A stretch of 35,559 nt of DNA from Zoogloea sp044344315 (GCF_044344315.1 NZ_JBIJDC010000040.1:1-35559); one strand, 5' to 3'; numbered from the stretch's first letter, positions 7,774 through 16,244 are shown. Notes: a model not told the origin generated them from the sequence alone. Program-made: numbers and translations.

Positions 7774-10700
7774 ATGAACTTCTCCGCCCTCTCCATCCGC
7801 AACCCCATCCCGGCGATCCTTCTGTTCGCCCTGCTCACCCTGGCCGGCCTGCTGGCCTTCCGGGGCTCCGGCATCCAGGATTTTCCGGACATCGAACTGC
7901 CGGTGGTCACGGTCAGCGCCAGCCTGCCCGGCGCCGCCCCCGGCACCCTGGAAACCGAGGTCGCCCGCAAGCTGGAGAACAGCATTGCGACCCTGGCCCA
8001 GATCAAGAAGATGTACACCACCATCCTCGACGGGGAGGTGAGCATCTCCATCGAGTTCGAGCTGGAAAAGAACGCCAACGAGGCCGAGACCGAGGTGCGC
8101 GCCGCCGTCAGCCGGGTGCGCTCCGACCTGCCCGCCGACGTGCGCGACCCAGTGGTGGCCAAGATCCTTACCGCCGGTCGGCCCCTGGGCGCCTGGACCC
8201 TCACCTCCGACACCCTCGACGAGGAGGCCCTGAGCTGGCTGGTGGACGACACCGTGACCCGCCGCCTGCTGGCGGTGAAGGGCGTTGGCGCCGTCAAGCG
8301 CATGGGCGGCCTGACCCGCGAGCTGCGCGTGGAGCTGGACGCCGAGCGCATGGCGGCCCTGGGGGTCAGCGCTGCGGACGTGTCACGCCAGCTGCGCAAG
8401 GCCCAGCTGGAAGCCCCTGGCGGCCGCGGCGACGTGGGCGGCGGCGAGCAGGCTGTGCGCACCATCGCCACCGTGGCCAGCGCCCAGGCCCTGGCGGCCA
8501 TGGACATTCCCCTGCCCGGCGGGCACAGCGTGCGCCTGGAGCGCATCGCCACCATCACCGACACCACCGCCGAACGCCGCTCGGTGGCCCTGCTCGACGG
8601 CAAACCGGTGGTCGGCTTCGAGGTCTCGCGCACCCGGGGCGCCAGCGAGATCACCGTGACGGAAGGCGTGGTGAAGGCGGTGGCCGAACTGCAGGCCGCC
8701 CACCCGGAGCTGCGCTTCACCCACGCCTACGACAACGTGGCCGCCGTCCAGGAGAACTTCGACGGCTCCATGCAACTGCTCTACGAGGGAGCCCTGCTGG
8801 CCGTGCTGGTGGTGTGGTGGTTCCTGCGCGACTGGCGCGCCACCCTCGTCGCCGCCCTGGCCCTGCCCCTGTCGGTGATTCCCACCTTCCTGGGCATGTA
8901 CTGGTTCGGCTTCACCCTCAACACCGTCACCCTGCTGTCCCTGGCTCTGGTGGTGGGCATCCTGGTGGACGATGCCATCGTCGAGATCGAGAACATCGCC
9001 CGCCATCTGCGCATGGGCAAGACGCCCCTGCAGGCAGCCATGGAGGCCGCCGACGAGATCGGCATGGCGGTCATCGCCACCACCTTCGCCCTGGTGGCAG
9101 TTTTTCTGCCCACCGCCTTCATGGCCGGCATCGCCGGCAAGTTTTTCAAGCAGTTCGGGTGGACCGCGGTACTCGCCATCATCGCCTCACTGGTGGTGGC
9201 ACGCCTGCTCACCCCGATGATGGCCGCCTACTTCATGCGCCCGGTGGCCCACGGCGAAATGCCCGAAGGCCGCATCATGCGCACCTACATGCGCAGCATG
9301 CAGTGGTGCCTGCGCCACCGCCTCCTGACCCTGCTCGGCGCCATCGCCTTCTTTGTCGGCTCGGTGATGCTGATCCCGTTGCTGCCCACCGGCTTCGTGC
9401 CCCCCGCCGACCGGGCCCAGACCCTGGTGAATGTGGAGCTGCCCCCCGGCAGCACCCTGAAGGAGACCTGGACAGCCGCCGAAACCGCCCGCGCCGCCAT
9501 CGCCACGATGCCCGACGTGAAGGCGGTGTTCAGCTCCATCGGTGGCGGCGCGGCCGGTGACGGCTTCAACCCCGGCGCGGCGGCCGAAGTGCGCCGGGCG
9601 GTGCTCACCGTCACCCTCAGCCACCGCACCGAACGCCATCGCAACCAGCAGGCCGTTGAGGTGGAGATGCGCGAGCGCCTCGGCGTGCTGCCTGGCGTGC
9701 GCGTCACCGTCGGCCCGGCTGACTCCGGGGTGAAGATGATCCTGGTGCTGAAGAGCGATGATCCGGCCGCCCTGGCCGTCGCCGCCCAGGCCGCCACCCG
9801 CGACCTGCGCACCTTGCAGGGGGTCGGCAACATCACCTCCAGCGCCAGCCTGGTGCGCCCCGAGGTGGTGCTGCGCCCCGACTTCGCCCGCGCCGCCGAC
9901 CTGGGTGTGACCGCCGACGCCATCGGCGAGACGGTGCGCGTGGCCACCGCCGGCGACTACGACGTGGGCCTGGCCAAGCTCAACCTGGAGCGCCGCCAGG
10001 TGCCCATCCGGGTGCGCCTGCCCAACGCGGTGCGTGCCGACCTGGAGGCCATCGGCCGCCTCACCGTGCCGGGCAAGAACGGCCCGGTGCAGCTCGCCAA
10101 CGTGGCCAGCATCAGCATGGACAGTGGCCCGGCCCAGGTGAATCGCCTGGACCGCAGCCGCAACGTGATCCTTGAGGTGGAACTCGGCCAGCGCGAGCTG
10201 GGTGAGGTTTACAACGAGGCCCTGGCCCTGCCAACGCTGCAGAACCTGCCCCCCGGCGTGCGCCTGGCCGACTCCGGCGACGCCGAGATGATGCAGGAGC
10301 TGTTCGGCAGCTTCGGCCTGGCCATGGGCATCGGCGTGCTGTGCATTTATATGGTGCTGGTGCTGCTGTTCAAGGGCTTCACCCAGCCGGTGACCATCCT
10401 GGCGGCCCTGCCCCTGGCCATCGGCGGCGCCTTCGTGGCCCTGCTGGCCACCCGCAGCAGCTTCTCCATGCCCTCGCTGATCGGCCTGCTGATGCTGATG
10501 GGTGTGGTGACGAAAAACTCGATCCTGCTCATCGAATACGCCATCGAGGCCCGTCGCGGCCGCGGTGGCGTGGAGTTGAACCGCTTCGACGCCCTGGTGG
10601 ATGCCTGTCGCAAGCGCGCCCGCCCCATCGTCATGACCTCCCTGGCCATGGGTGCCGGCATGCTGCCCATCGCCATGGGCCTGGGGGCCGACCCGAGTTT

Positions 10701-10887
10701 CCGCGCGCCGATGGCCATCGCCGTGATCGGCGGCCTGATCAGCTCGACCCTGCTCAGCCTGCTGGTGGTGCCCGCGGTATACACCTACGTGGATGATCTG
10801 GAGGACCTGCTGGCGCGACTGTTCCAGCGTTCTCCAGCCCACATAAGGCAAGCCACCTGCATTGCCACCGGGAACAAATCGGATTAG
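7774..10887 (+). CDS. RND inner-membrane efflux pump (HAE1-type)
   Basis: A 1037-residue proton-driven exporter, the usual RND length. Transmembrane helix 1 (IRNPIPAILLFALLTLAGLLAF) is followed by the first large periplasmic loop, helices 2-6 (about 335-480), a second loop and helices 8-12 (about 845-1010). Helix 4 carries the proton-relay pair in VVGILVDDAIVEIENIARH; the DDAIV signature is that of drug/organic-compound exporters rather than the DG form common in metal pumps. Helix 10 has the conserved Lys in GVVTKNSILLIEYAIEA. It is the last gene of the TetR-regulated operon. A 30-residue polar tail follows the last helix. Substrate specificity cannot be read from the sequence. Confidence 0.94.
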   Translation: MNFSALSIRNPIPAILLFALLTLAGLLAFRGSGIQDFPDIELPVVTVSASLPGAAPGTLETEVARKLENSIATLAQIKKMYTTILDGEVSISIEFELEKNANEAETEVRAAVSRVRSDLPADVRDPVVAKILTAGRPLGAWTLTSDTLDEEALSWLVDDTVTRRLLAVKGVGAVKRMGGLTRELRVELDAERMAALGVSAADVSRQLRKAQLEAPGGRGDVGGGEQAVRTIATVASAQALAAMDIPLPGGHSVRLERIATITDTTAERRSVALLDGKPVVGFEVSRTRGASEITVTEGVVKAVAELQAAHPELRFTHAYDNVAAVQENFDGSMQLLYEGALLAVLVVWWFLRDWRATLVAALALPLSVIPTFLGMYWFGFTLNTVTLLSLALVVGILVDDAIVEIENIARHLRMGKTPLQAAMEAADEIGMAVIATTFALVAVFLPTAFMAGIAGKFFKQFGWTAVLAIIASLVVARLLTPMMAAYFMRPVAHGEMPEGRIMRTYMRSMQWCLRHRLLTLLGAIAFFVGSVMLIPLLPTGFVPPADRAQTLVNVELPPGSTLKETWTAAETARAAIATMPDVKAVFSSIGGGAAGDGFNPGAAAEVRRAVLTVTLSHRTERHRNQQAVEVEMRERLGVLPGVRVTVGPADSGVKMILVLKSDDPAALAVAAQAATRDLRTLQGVGNITSSASLVRPEVVLRPDFARAADLGVTADAIGETVRVATAGDYDVGLAKLNLERRQVPIRVRLPNAVRADLEAIGRLTVPGKNGPVQLANVASISMDSGPAQVNRLDRSRNVILEVELGQRELGEVYNEALALPTLQNLPPGVRLADSGDAEMMQELFGSFGLAMGIGVLCIYMVLVLLFKGFTQPVTILAALPLAIGGAFVALLATRSSFSMPSLIGLLMLMGVVTKNSILLIEYAIEARRGRGGVELNRFDALVDACRKRARPIVMTSLAMGAGMLPIAMGLGADPSFRAPMAIAVIGGLISSTLLSLLVVPAVYTYVDDLEDLLARLFQRSPAHIRQATCIATGNKSD

Positions 10888-10962
10888 CCTAGGTCCGGAT
10901 ATACAGGTGGCCGCAAACCACCGGCCCACACACCTTTCATCGCCTTTCACCTGGAGAGCACC

Positions 10963-11271
10963 ATGAGCGAAGCACAAGCCACCAAGGACAAACTGGTTTC
11001 CGATTTCAAGGCCGTTGTAGCCGATACCGAAGAGCTGCTGAAGCTCACCGCCGGCCAGGCCGGGGACAAGGTCGCCGACGTGCGCGGCCGCCTCACCGAG
11101 AAGCTCAGCGCCGCCAAGTACAAGCTGCAGGACCTGGAAGCCGCCGTGGTCCAGAAGACCAAGGCGGCCGCCCGCGCCACCGACGACTACGTGCACGACA
11201 ACCCGTGGAAGGCTGTCGGCGTGGCTGCCGGTGTCGGCTTCCTCCTCGGCCTGCTGGTCAACCGCCGCTAA
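10963..11271 (+). CDS. DUF883 (ElaB/YqjD) tail-anchored membrane protein
   Basis: A 102-residue protein with a long charged amphipathic helix (residues about 5-75, alternating K/E/A) followed by a conserved DDYVHDNPWKAVGVAAGVGFLLGLLVNRR end. Its C-terminal helix is the membrane anchor characteristic of ElaB/YqjD/YgaM. In E. coli these proteins attach to the inner membrane in stationary phase, and YqjD has been reported to bind ribosomes. CTGGAGAG lies shortly before the ATG. It is followed by YqjE- and YqjK-like genes, the same order as the E. coli yqjDEK cluster. The 75-nt gap after the RND gene (10888-10962) contains a weak TATACA element but no convincing promoter. Confidence 0.9.
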   Translation: MSEAQATKDKLVSDFKAVVADTEELLKLTAGQAGDKVADVRGRLTEKLSAAKYKLQDLEAAVVQKTKAAARATDDYVHDNPWKAVGVAAGVGFLLGLLVNRR

Positions 11272-11286
11272 GTGCCTCGCTCCCCC

Positions 11287-11670
11287 ATGAGCGATCCCGC
11301 GCCCACGCGCCTCGGCGAGTCCCTGAAGGGGCTCGCCGATTCGGGTCTGGCCACGCTCCAGACCCGGCTCGAACTCTTCTCCGTCGAAATCAAGGAAGAA
11401 AAGCTGCGCGCCGGCGGTTTCCTGTTCGATACGGTGCTCGCCGCCCTGTTCATCGGCTTCGGCGTGATCTTTCTGATGGCCTTCCTCACCGTGCTGTTCT
11501 GGGACAGCCATCGCCTGCTGGCCCTGGGCCTGGGCACCACCGGCCTGTTCATCGCCGGCGTGTGGGCGGCCACCCGGGCGGCCGGTCGCCTGCGCTCCGG
11601 TTCGCGCCTGTTTGCTTCCAGCCTGGCCGAAATCGCCCAGGACCGGGAAGCCCTGCGCCCACGGGAATGA
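11287..11670 (+). CDS. YqjE/phage-holin-like membrane protein (DUF1469)
   Basis: A 127-residue inner-membrane protein. A polar N-terminal helix (SLKGLADSGLATLQTRLELFSVEIKEE) precedes two hydrophobic segments, about residues 46-70 (LFDTVLAALFIGFGVIFLMAF) and 77-100 (LLALGLGTTGLFIAGVWAA), then a charged tail. This is the actinobacterial-holin-superfamily/YqjE layout. The ATG at 11287 is preferred; a GTG directly after the previous stop (11272) would add five residues. It overlaps the next gene by ATGA. It travels with DUF883 and YqjK genes and probably acts with them in envelope or stationary-phase physiology; no biochemical function is established. Confidence 0.85.
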   Translation: MSDPAPTRLGESLKGLADSGLATLQTRLELFSVEIKEEKLRAGGFLFDTVLAALFIGFGVIFLMAFLTVLFWDSHRLLALGLGTTGLFIAGVWAATRAAGRLRSGSRLFASSLAEIAQDREALRPRE

Positions 11671-11951
11671 AACCCGAGCTCGTCGAACTGGCCCTGCGCA
11701 AGCAGCGCCTGCAGGCCCGCTGCGCCGAACAGCGCGAGGCCCTGATTCATCATGCCCAGGCCTTCACCCCCGTGTTCCGCGGCGTCGACCGGGTGGTGAA
11801 CGGCGTGCTGTGGGCCCGCGACAACGCCCCCATCCTGTCCGGCCTGGCCCTGTTTCTGGTGGTCGCCCGCCCCCGAGCTGCCCTGCGCTGGGCCCGCCGC
11901 GGCTGGTTGGGCTGGCAGCTGCTGCGCCGCGCCCGCAACCTGATTCCCTGA
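11667..11951 (+). CDS. YqjK-like small protein
   Basis: A 94-residue, strongly basic protein with the YqjK-family pattern: a helical N-terminus rich in K/R/Q/E (LALRKQRLQARCAEQREAL), a VDRVVNGVLWARDNAPILSGLALFLVVARP middle with one hydrophobic helix, and a basic WARRGWLGWQLLRRARN end. The start ATG overlaps the preceding stop (ATGA), showing translational coupling to the YqjE-like gene. Function is unknown; context ties it to the DUF883/YqjE module. Confidence 0.8.
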   Translation: MKPELVELALRKQRLQARCAEQREALIHHAQAFTPVFRGVDRVVNGVLWARDNAPILSGLALFLVVARPRAALRWARRGWLGWQLLRRARNLIP

Positions 11952-11967
11952 ACTTCACCGTACTGCC

Positions 11968-12525
11968 ATGACCGTCGACCTGGAAGAAATCCGCCGCGCC
12001 CGCGAGGAAGCGGACTGCCTGTGCACCCCCGCCGAGGTGGATGCCGCCCTCAACCAGCTCGCCGCGGACATCACCGTACGCCTGCAGGACAAGAACCCGC
12101 TGGTGTACGTGGTGATGAACGGGGGGCTGATCCTGGCCGGGCGCCTGCTGCCGCGCCTGCCCTTTCCCCTCGAGCTGGCCTATCTCCACGCTACCCGCTA
12201 CGGCCACGCCTTGCAGGGCACGCTGCTGGACTGGCGCGTCCGCCCCACGCAAGACCTGCGCGACCGCAATGTGCTGGTCCTCGACGACATCCTCGACGAA
12301 GGTCACACCCTGGCAGCGATCATCGATTACCTGAAACAGGAAGGCGCCCGCGAGGTGCACTCGGCAGTGCTGGTGCACAAGGTGCACGAGCGCAAGGCCT
12401 ATCCGGGCATGCGCGCCGATTTTACCGGGCTGGACGTGGCCGACCGCTTCCTGTTCGGCGGTGGCATGGACTACAAGGGCTACTGGCGCAACGCACCGGG
12501 CATCTATGCCCTGAAGGGGCACTGA
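11968..12525 (+). CDS. hpt: Hypoxanthine-guanine phosphoribosyltransferase family
   Basis: A 185-residue purine-salvage enzyme that converts hypoxanthine or guanine plus PRPP to IMP or GMP in the cytoplasm. The type-I PRTase signature VLVLDDILDEGHTLAAII (about residues 108-125) binds the PRPP ribose-phosphate. VVMNGGLILAGRL (about 48-60) supplies the PPi loop. LVHKVHERKAYPGMRADFTG (about residue 135 onwards) matches the purine-base-binding Lys region seen in bacterial HPRTs of the hypoxanthine-preferring type. Its stop is only 3 nt from the convergent cupredoxin stop, so no separate terminator fits between them. The gene may be cotranscribed with the YqjK-like gene 16 nt upstream. Confidence 0.88.
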   Translation: MTVDLEEIRRAREEADCLCTPAEVDAALNQLAADITVRLQDKNPLVYVVMNGGLILAGRLLPRLPFPLELAYLHATRYGHALQGTLLDWRVRPTQDLRDRNVLVLDDILDEGHTLAAIIDYLKQEGAREVHSAVLVHKVHERKAYPGMRADFTGLDVADRFLFGGGMDYKGYWRNAPGIYALKGH

Positions 12526-12528
12526 CTT

Positions 12529-12843
12529 TCAGTCGCCACGCACCTCCACCACCCCCTCCATTTCCGGGTGGGGGCCGCAACGGTAGGCCTGGCGGCCGGG
12601 GCTGTCAAAGCGACGGCTCCAGCTTTCGCCAGGAAAGAGGCGCTCTGACTCGAGGGCTTCTGCCGTGAATAGCACGGAATGGCTGGCGCGCTTTTCCTGG
12701 TTGGTCCAGCGCACCGTGTCGCCCGGCTGGATGGCTACCCGGGCCGGCACAAAGCGGAAGTTCTGAATCGTGACCTCGACCGTTTCCGCCGACTGGGCGG
12801 AAACGGTCAGCATCACCATGGCAATGCCCACCAGACCACGCAT
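12529..12843 (-). CDS. Periplasmic cupredoxin (type 1 copper protein)
   Basis: A 104-residue plastocyanin/azurin-fold protein with a cleavable signal peptide (MRGLVGIAMVMLTVSAQSAE). The type 1 copper ligands are visible: His in RASHSVLF, and the Cys-x2-His-x2-Met pattern YRCGPHPEM near the C-terminus. FVPARVAIQPGDTVRWTNQE is the standard strand/loop before the first His. It is last of four minus-strand genes starting with nirS and lies 6 nt after the preceding gene. It may therefore deliver electrons to the cd1 nitrite reductase in place of, or beside, a cytochrome c551. That role is inferred from position. Confidence 0.85.
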   Translation of the reverse strand: MRGLVGIAMVMLTVSAQSAETVEVTIQNFRFVPARVAIQPGDTVRWTNQEKRASHSVLFTAEALESERLFPGESWSRRFDSPGRQAYRCGPHPEMEGVVEVRGD

Positions 12844-12849
12844 CGCCGT

Positions 12850-13710
12850 TTACTTCGTGGCGGTGATGTCAGCCTTGGCGTCCAGACCCAGGGTGTAACC
12901 CAGGGACACGTGGTGGAAGCGGCCACTGGTGTGGTCGTCGTGGATGGCAAAGCCGAAGTTGTAGACCTTGCCGGCCTCCAGGTTCACATCACCCTCGCCA
13001 CCGACGAGCTTGCGGGTGATGGTGACCGTCCAGGTGTCGCCCTTCAGGTCGCCCTTGGCTTCCACCAGGGCTTTGCCCCCTTCCATGACGCGCTTGTCGG
13101 CCACGTAGCCATCGAGGGCCTTCTCCTTGCTGCGCCACTGCACCAGGTCATAGTACTTGCCGCTGGCCAGGGATCCACCAGTGACGTACTTGGTCTTGGT
13201 GTCAGCCGCGCCGGGCATGGTCCGGGCGTCGGTGTGGCAGGTCGCCCAGCAGCCGCTCTGGCCGGCCAGTTCCACCTTGTTGGCTTCCAGCATGTAAGCC
13301 AGCTTGACCGCGTTGGCAGCATCCATCTTGGTGCCGCCCGCAGCCGCGGGTTTGGGCCAGCTGAAGCGCAGGTAGAGGTTGGCGTCGTCGTAGGCAGCCT
13401 GCACGTTGACGGCGATGGAGGGCGCCTTGCCGGCGATCGGGGTGGGCTCGAGCTTCTGACCGCTGGCCATCTTCTTGCCCATGTCGGCCACTTCCTTCTC
13501 GTGGCAGCCGGCACAGGTTTCCCCCTTCTTGAGGGCCTTGGCACCACCGTGCTCGGTGCCCTTGGTGATCCACTCCATGGGCGACACGCCCGGATAGAAC
13601 ACGGTGATTTTCTTGGCGGGCACCTTGGCCCAGTCCGGTGCGGCAAGGGCAGATCCGGCACCCAGTGCCAGGGCCAGGCCCGCAGCGAGAGCGGTGAAGC
13701 GGATGTTCAT
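12850..13710 (-). CDS. Periplasmic heme protein, ethylbenzene-dehydrogenase-gamma-like domain with CXXCH and CX3CH
   Basis: A 286-residue secreted protein (signal peptide to about residue 24, ALAAP). CAGCH (66-70) is a normal c-heme site. CWATCH (154-159) is a CX3CH motif, a rarer heme-attachment spacing. The C-terminal half (GDTWTVTITRKLVGGEGDVNLEAGKV, then FAIHDDHTSGRFHHVSLGY) matches the DOMON-like heme-binding fold of the ethylbenzene/dimethylsulfide dehydrogenase gamma subunit group, in which a b-type heme is bound. The gene lies between the tetraheme NirT-like gene and the cupredoxin gene, 38 nt from the former. It probably takes part in electron transfer to NirS, but its exact partner is unknown. 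SD-like GGAG lies just upstream of the start on the minus strand. Confidence 0.8.
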   Translation of the reverse strand: MNIRFTALAAGLALALGAGSALAAPDWAKVPAKKITVFYPGVSPMEWITKGTEHGGAKALKKGETCAGCHEKEVADMGKKMASGQKLEPTPIAGKAPSIAVNVQAAYDDANLYLRFSWPKPAAAGGTKMDAANAVKLAYMLEANKVELAGQSGCWATCHTDARTMPGAADTKTKYVTGGSLASGKYYDLVQWRSKEKALDGYVADKRVMEGGKALVEAKGDLKGDTWTVTITRKLVGGEGDVNLEAGKVYNFGFAIHDDHTSGRFHHVSLGYTLGLDAKADITATK

Positions 13711-13748
13711 TTTTCAACTCCTGTGGATGTGTGGCAACGAATGGGGGC

Positions 13749-14354
13749 TCATTCGTCTTCTTCGGTCATGCCTTCCGGCTTCTGGTGGGCAATGCCCTTG
13801 TGGCAGTCGATACAGGTCTCGTTGTCCTTGCGGGCCATCTCGTGGGACTTCTGGGCGCGGGGTTTCTGCGACTCGGCATTCATGCCGTCGAAGCTGTGGC
13901 AGTTGCGACACTCGCGGGAGTCGGACTCCTTCATGCGGGCCCATTCGTGGCGCGCCAGTTCAAGCCGCTTGGCCTCGAACTTTTCCTTGGTGTCGATGGT
14001 GCCCATGACCTTTCCGTAGACCTCCTTGGAGGCCTGAACCTTGCGGATGATCTTGTGGGTCCAGTCCTTGGGCACATGGCAGTCGGGGCAGGTGGCACGC
14101 ACCCCGGTGCGGTTCGAGTAGTGGATGGTTTTCTTGTATTCCTGATAGACGTTGTCCCGCATTTCGTGACACGAGATGCAGAAGTCCATCTGGTTGGTGG
14201 CTTCCATGGCGGTGTTGAAGCCGCCCCAGAAGATGACCCCCAGGATCATGCCGGTACCCAAGAGCCCGAGCAGGGAGTAGCGCGTACTCGGCCGGCGCAG
14301 GCGGGCCCACAGGCCGGGGCGGGTTTGGTTTTCTTCGGTGGGCGGGTTTGCCAT
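13749..14354 (-). CDS. nirT: NapC/NirT-type tetraheme quinol dehydrogenase
   Basis: A 201-residue membrane-anchored cytochrome. A single N-terminal transmembrane helix (about residues 26-48, YSLLGLLGTGMILGVIFWGGF) is followed by four CXXCH sites in the periplasmic domain: CISCH, CPDCH, CRNCH and CIDCH. EMRDNVYQEYKKTIHYSNRTG is the conserved quinol-site region of the NapC/NirT family. These proteins oxidise ubiquinol or menaquinol and feed periplasmic reductases. Placement 60 nt downstream of nirS supports the NirT role rather than NapC; no nap genes are visible. A strong GC hairpin lies between nirS and this gene. Confidence 0.9.
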   Translation of the reverse strand: MANPPTEENQTRPGLWARLRRPSTRYSLLGLLGTGMILGVIFWGGFNTAMEATNQMDFCISCHEMRDNVYQEYKKTIHYSNRTGVRATCPDCHVPKDWTHKIIRKVQASKEVYGKVMGTIDTKEKFEAKRLELARHEWARMKESDSRECRNCHSFDGMNAESQKPRAQKSHEMARKDNETCIDCHKGIAHQKPEGMTEEDE

Positions 14355-14383
14355 GGTGTCGTCCTCTCGGCTGGAGGGCCGTC

Positions 14384-14405
14384 GGCCGGCCTCGCAGGGC
14401 CGGCC
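14384..14405 (-). other. Hairpin between nirS and nirT
   Basis: GGCCGGCC (14384-14391) and GGCCGGCC (14398-14405) form an 8-bp perfect stem with a 6-nt loop, extendable by GTC/GAC after a one-base bulge. There is no T-run, so it is more likely an mRNA-stability element or attenuator that lowers nirT expression relative to nirS than a full terminator. Confidence 0.55.
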
Positions 14406-14414
14406 TGACGGTCG

Positions 14415-16097
14415 TCAGTAGATGTCGTGCTGGGTGTTGTAGACGTTGAACTTGCCGGTCGGGGTGATCATCTTCGGATCGGTGATCACCTTCTTGACCT
14501 TCAGGGTTGCGTCGTCATACACCACGATGGCGGACTGGTCGGTCTTGCCACCCCACAGGGAGATCCACACCTCCTTGCCATCGGCGCTGTATTCCGGATG
14601 CACCGCGCGCTTCACCGCCTTGGTCTCCGGCAAGCCCGAGTCCTTGGCTACGTTGAGGATGGCCTTGGGCTTGGACAGGTCGGCCATGTCCCACACGGCG
14701 ACGGACTCCGCCAGATCCTTGTCCGGGTTCTGGGGCGAATCGGCCCAGAAGTGCTTCGACTTCGGGTGGGTCTTGACGAACAGGTTGCCCGGCACGTGCT
14801 TGATCTCCTGCACGACCTTCCAGTTGTTGTCCTTGTACTTGGAGAACTTCTTGTCGTCGGACGGGGTGGAGATCAGGGTCACGACATCGGCGCCCAGGTG
14901 GCCGGTGGCCCACACCGGTCCGAACTGGGGATGCACAAAGTTGGCGCCACGCCCCGGGTGGGGGATCTTGGCCACATCGACCAGGGCGGCCAGCTTGCCG
15001 GTCTTGGTGTCCACCGCGGCGATCTTGTTGGAGGCGTTGGCGGCCACCAGGAAGTAGCGCTTGGAGGCATCCCAGCCGCCGTCATGCAGGAACTTGGCGG
15101 AACCGATGGTGGTGGTCTTGAGGTTCTCGATGTCCGAGTAGTCCACCAGCAGGATCTGGCCGGTTTCCTTGATGTTGATGACCCATTCCGGCTTGGTGAA
15201 GGAGGCCACGATTGAGGCCACGCGGGGTTCCGGGTGGTATTCGCCATCGACGGTCATGCCGCGGGTGCCGACGACCTTGCGCGGCTTGAGGGTGTCGCCG
15301 TCCATGATCACGTACTGGGGCGGCCAGTAGGAGCCGGCCACCGCGTACTTGTCCTCGAAGCCCTTGAACTTGGAGGTATCCACCGAGCGGGCGTCGAAGC
15401 CGATCTTCACTTCAGCCACGACAGCGGGCTTTTCCATCCACAGGTCGATCAGGGACAGGCGGCCGTCACGGCCGATCACGTAAACGTAGCGGCCGGAGGC
15501 GGACAGACGGGAAATGTGCACCGCGTAGCCGGTCTTGACGATGCTGCGGATTTCCTTGGTATCGCCGTCGATCAGGGCAACCTCGCCGGTGTCGCGGAGC
15601 GTCACCGAGAACACGTTCTTGAGGTTGATGTTGTTCATCTGCTTCTTCGGGCGCTGCTCCACCGGCACGATGACCTTCCAGGAGTCCATGGTCTCCTTGA
15701 AGCTGTACTCGGGCGGCACATCCGGGGTTTCCTGGATGTAGCGGGCCATCAGATTGATTTCTTCCTTGGTCAGGATGTCGTCGAAGTTGACCATCCCGCC
15801 TTCGGTGCCATAGCCGATGATCTTTTCGAGACGGCCGGTGCCGAGTTTGGTGGTGCCGCCTTCCAGCTTGGTCCCGTCCTTGAGGGTCTTGGTCCAGTGG
15901 GGCTCCAGGTTCTTACCGGTAGCACCCTTGCGCAGCACACCGTGACAGCCGGCGCAGCGCTCGAAGTAGATCTTCTTCGCCTGTGCCTTCTCGTCTGCCG
16001 AGAGGGCCCCGCCCTCTTGCGCAAACGCACTGCTGATGCTCAGGGGCAGGGCGGCCAGGGCGAACAGGCCCGCATACCAGATTCCACGTTTTGTCAT
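14415..16097 (-). CDS. nirS: Cytochrome cd1 nitrite reductase (NO-forming)
   Basis: A 560-residue periplasmic enzyme reducing nitrite to nitric oxide. The signal peptide ends near residue 26 (ISSAFAQ). The N-terminal cytochrome c domain has CAGCH at 48-52, followed by KGATGKNLEPHWTK. The eight-bladed propeller holds heme d1; its proximal His lies in GYAVHISRLSASGRY (H194). The two active-site histidines that protonate nitrite lie in KFLHDGGWD and ANFVHPQFGPVWATGHLG. Length and motifs match the family closely. SD-like sequence (AAGGGAGA on the minus strand) precedes the start. An FNR/DNR-type box centred 84 bp upstream suggests induction under low oxygen and NO. The heme d1 genes nirCFDLGHJN are not in this window apart from the adjacent SUMT gene. 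Confidence 0.97.
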   Translation of the reverse strand: MTKRGIWYAGLFALAALPLSISSAFAQEGGALSADEKAQAKKIYFERCAGCHGVLRKGATGKNLEPHWTKTLKDGTKLEGGTTKLGTGRLEKIIGYGTEGGMVNFDDILTKEEINLMARYIQETPDVPPEYSFKETMDSWKVIVPVEQRPKKQMNNINLKNVFSVTLRDTGEVALIDGDTKEIRSIVKTGYAVHISRLSASGRYVYVIGRDGRLSLIDLWMEKPAVVAEVKIGFDARSVDTSKFKGFEDKYAVAGSYWPPQYVIMDGDTLKPRKVVGTRGMTVDGEYHPEPRVASIVASFTKPEWVINIKETGQILLVDYSDIENLKTTTIGSAKFLHDGGWDASKRYFLVAANASNKIAAVDTKTGKLAALVDVAKIPHPGRGANFVHPQFGPVWATGHLGADVVTLISTPSDDKKFSKYKDNNWKVVQEIKHVPGNLFVKTHPKSKHFWADSPQNPDKDLAESVAVWDMADLSKPKAILNVAKDSGLPETKAVKRAVHPEYSADGKEVWISLWGGKTDQSAIVVYDDATLKVKKVITDPKMITPTGKFNVYNTQHDIY

Positions 16098-16174
16098 GCT
16101 TTATCTCCCTTCAAGAAACGGACGGATGGGTCTTCTTGCGGGGCGGATCATTAAGCCGGGGGGTCTGGAAGTCC

Positions 16175-16188
16175 TTGATTGCAGTCAA
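16175..16188. promoter_or_regulatory. FNR/DNR-type (CRP-FNR family) binding site, divergent nirS / SUMT promoter region
   Basis: TTGATTGCAGTCAA matches TTGAT-N4-ATCAA at 9 of 10 defined bases. It lies in the 147-bp gap between divergent nirS and the SUMT gene. At the class II distance of 41.5 bp, start sites near 16140 (minus) and 16223 (plus) are predicted. TACAGT (16212-16217) is placed correctly as the plus-strand -10, and TAATGA on the minus strand (about 16147-16152) could serve nirS. One site could therefore drive both directions. Confidence 0.75.
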
Positions 16189-16244
16189 TTTGCTCCAGGG
16201 GGTGAAGGCGCTACAGTCCGGGCAACCCTTAACGAGGATGCATC

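Noticed and set aside
10895..10910. Promoter before the DUF883 gene based on TATACA at 10900-10905
   Set aside because: No acceptable -35 hexamer at 16-18 nt upstream.
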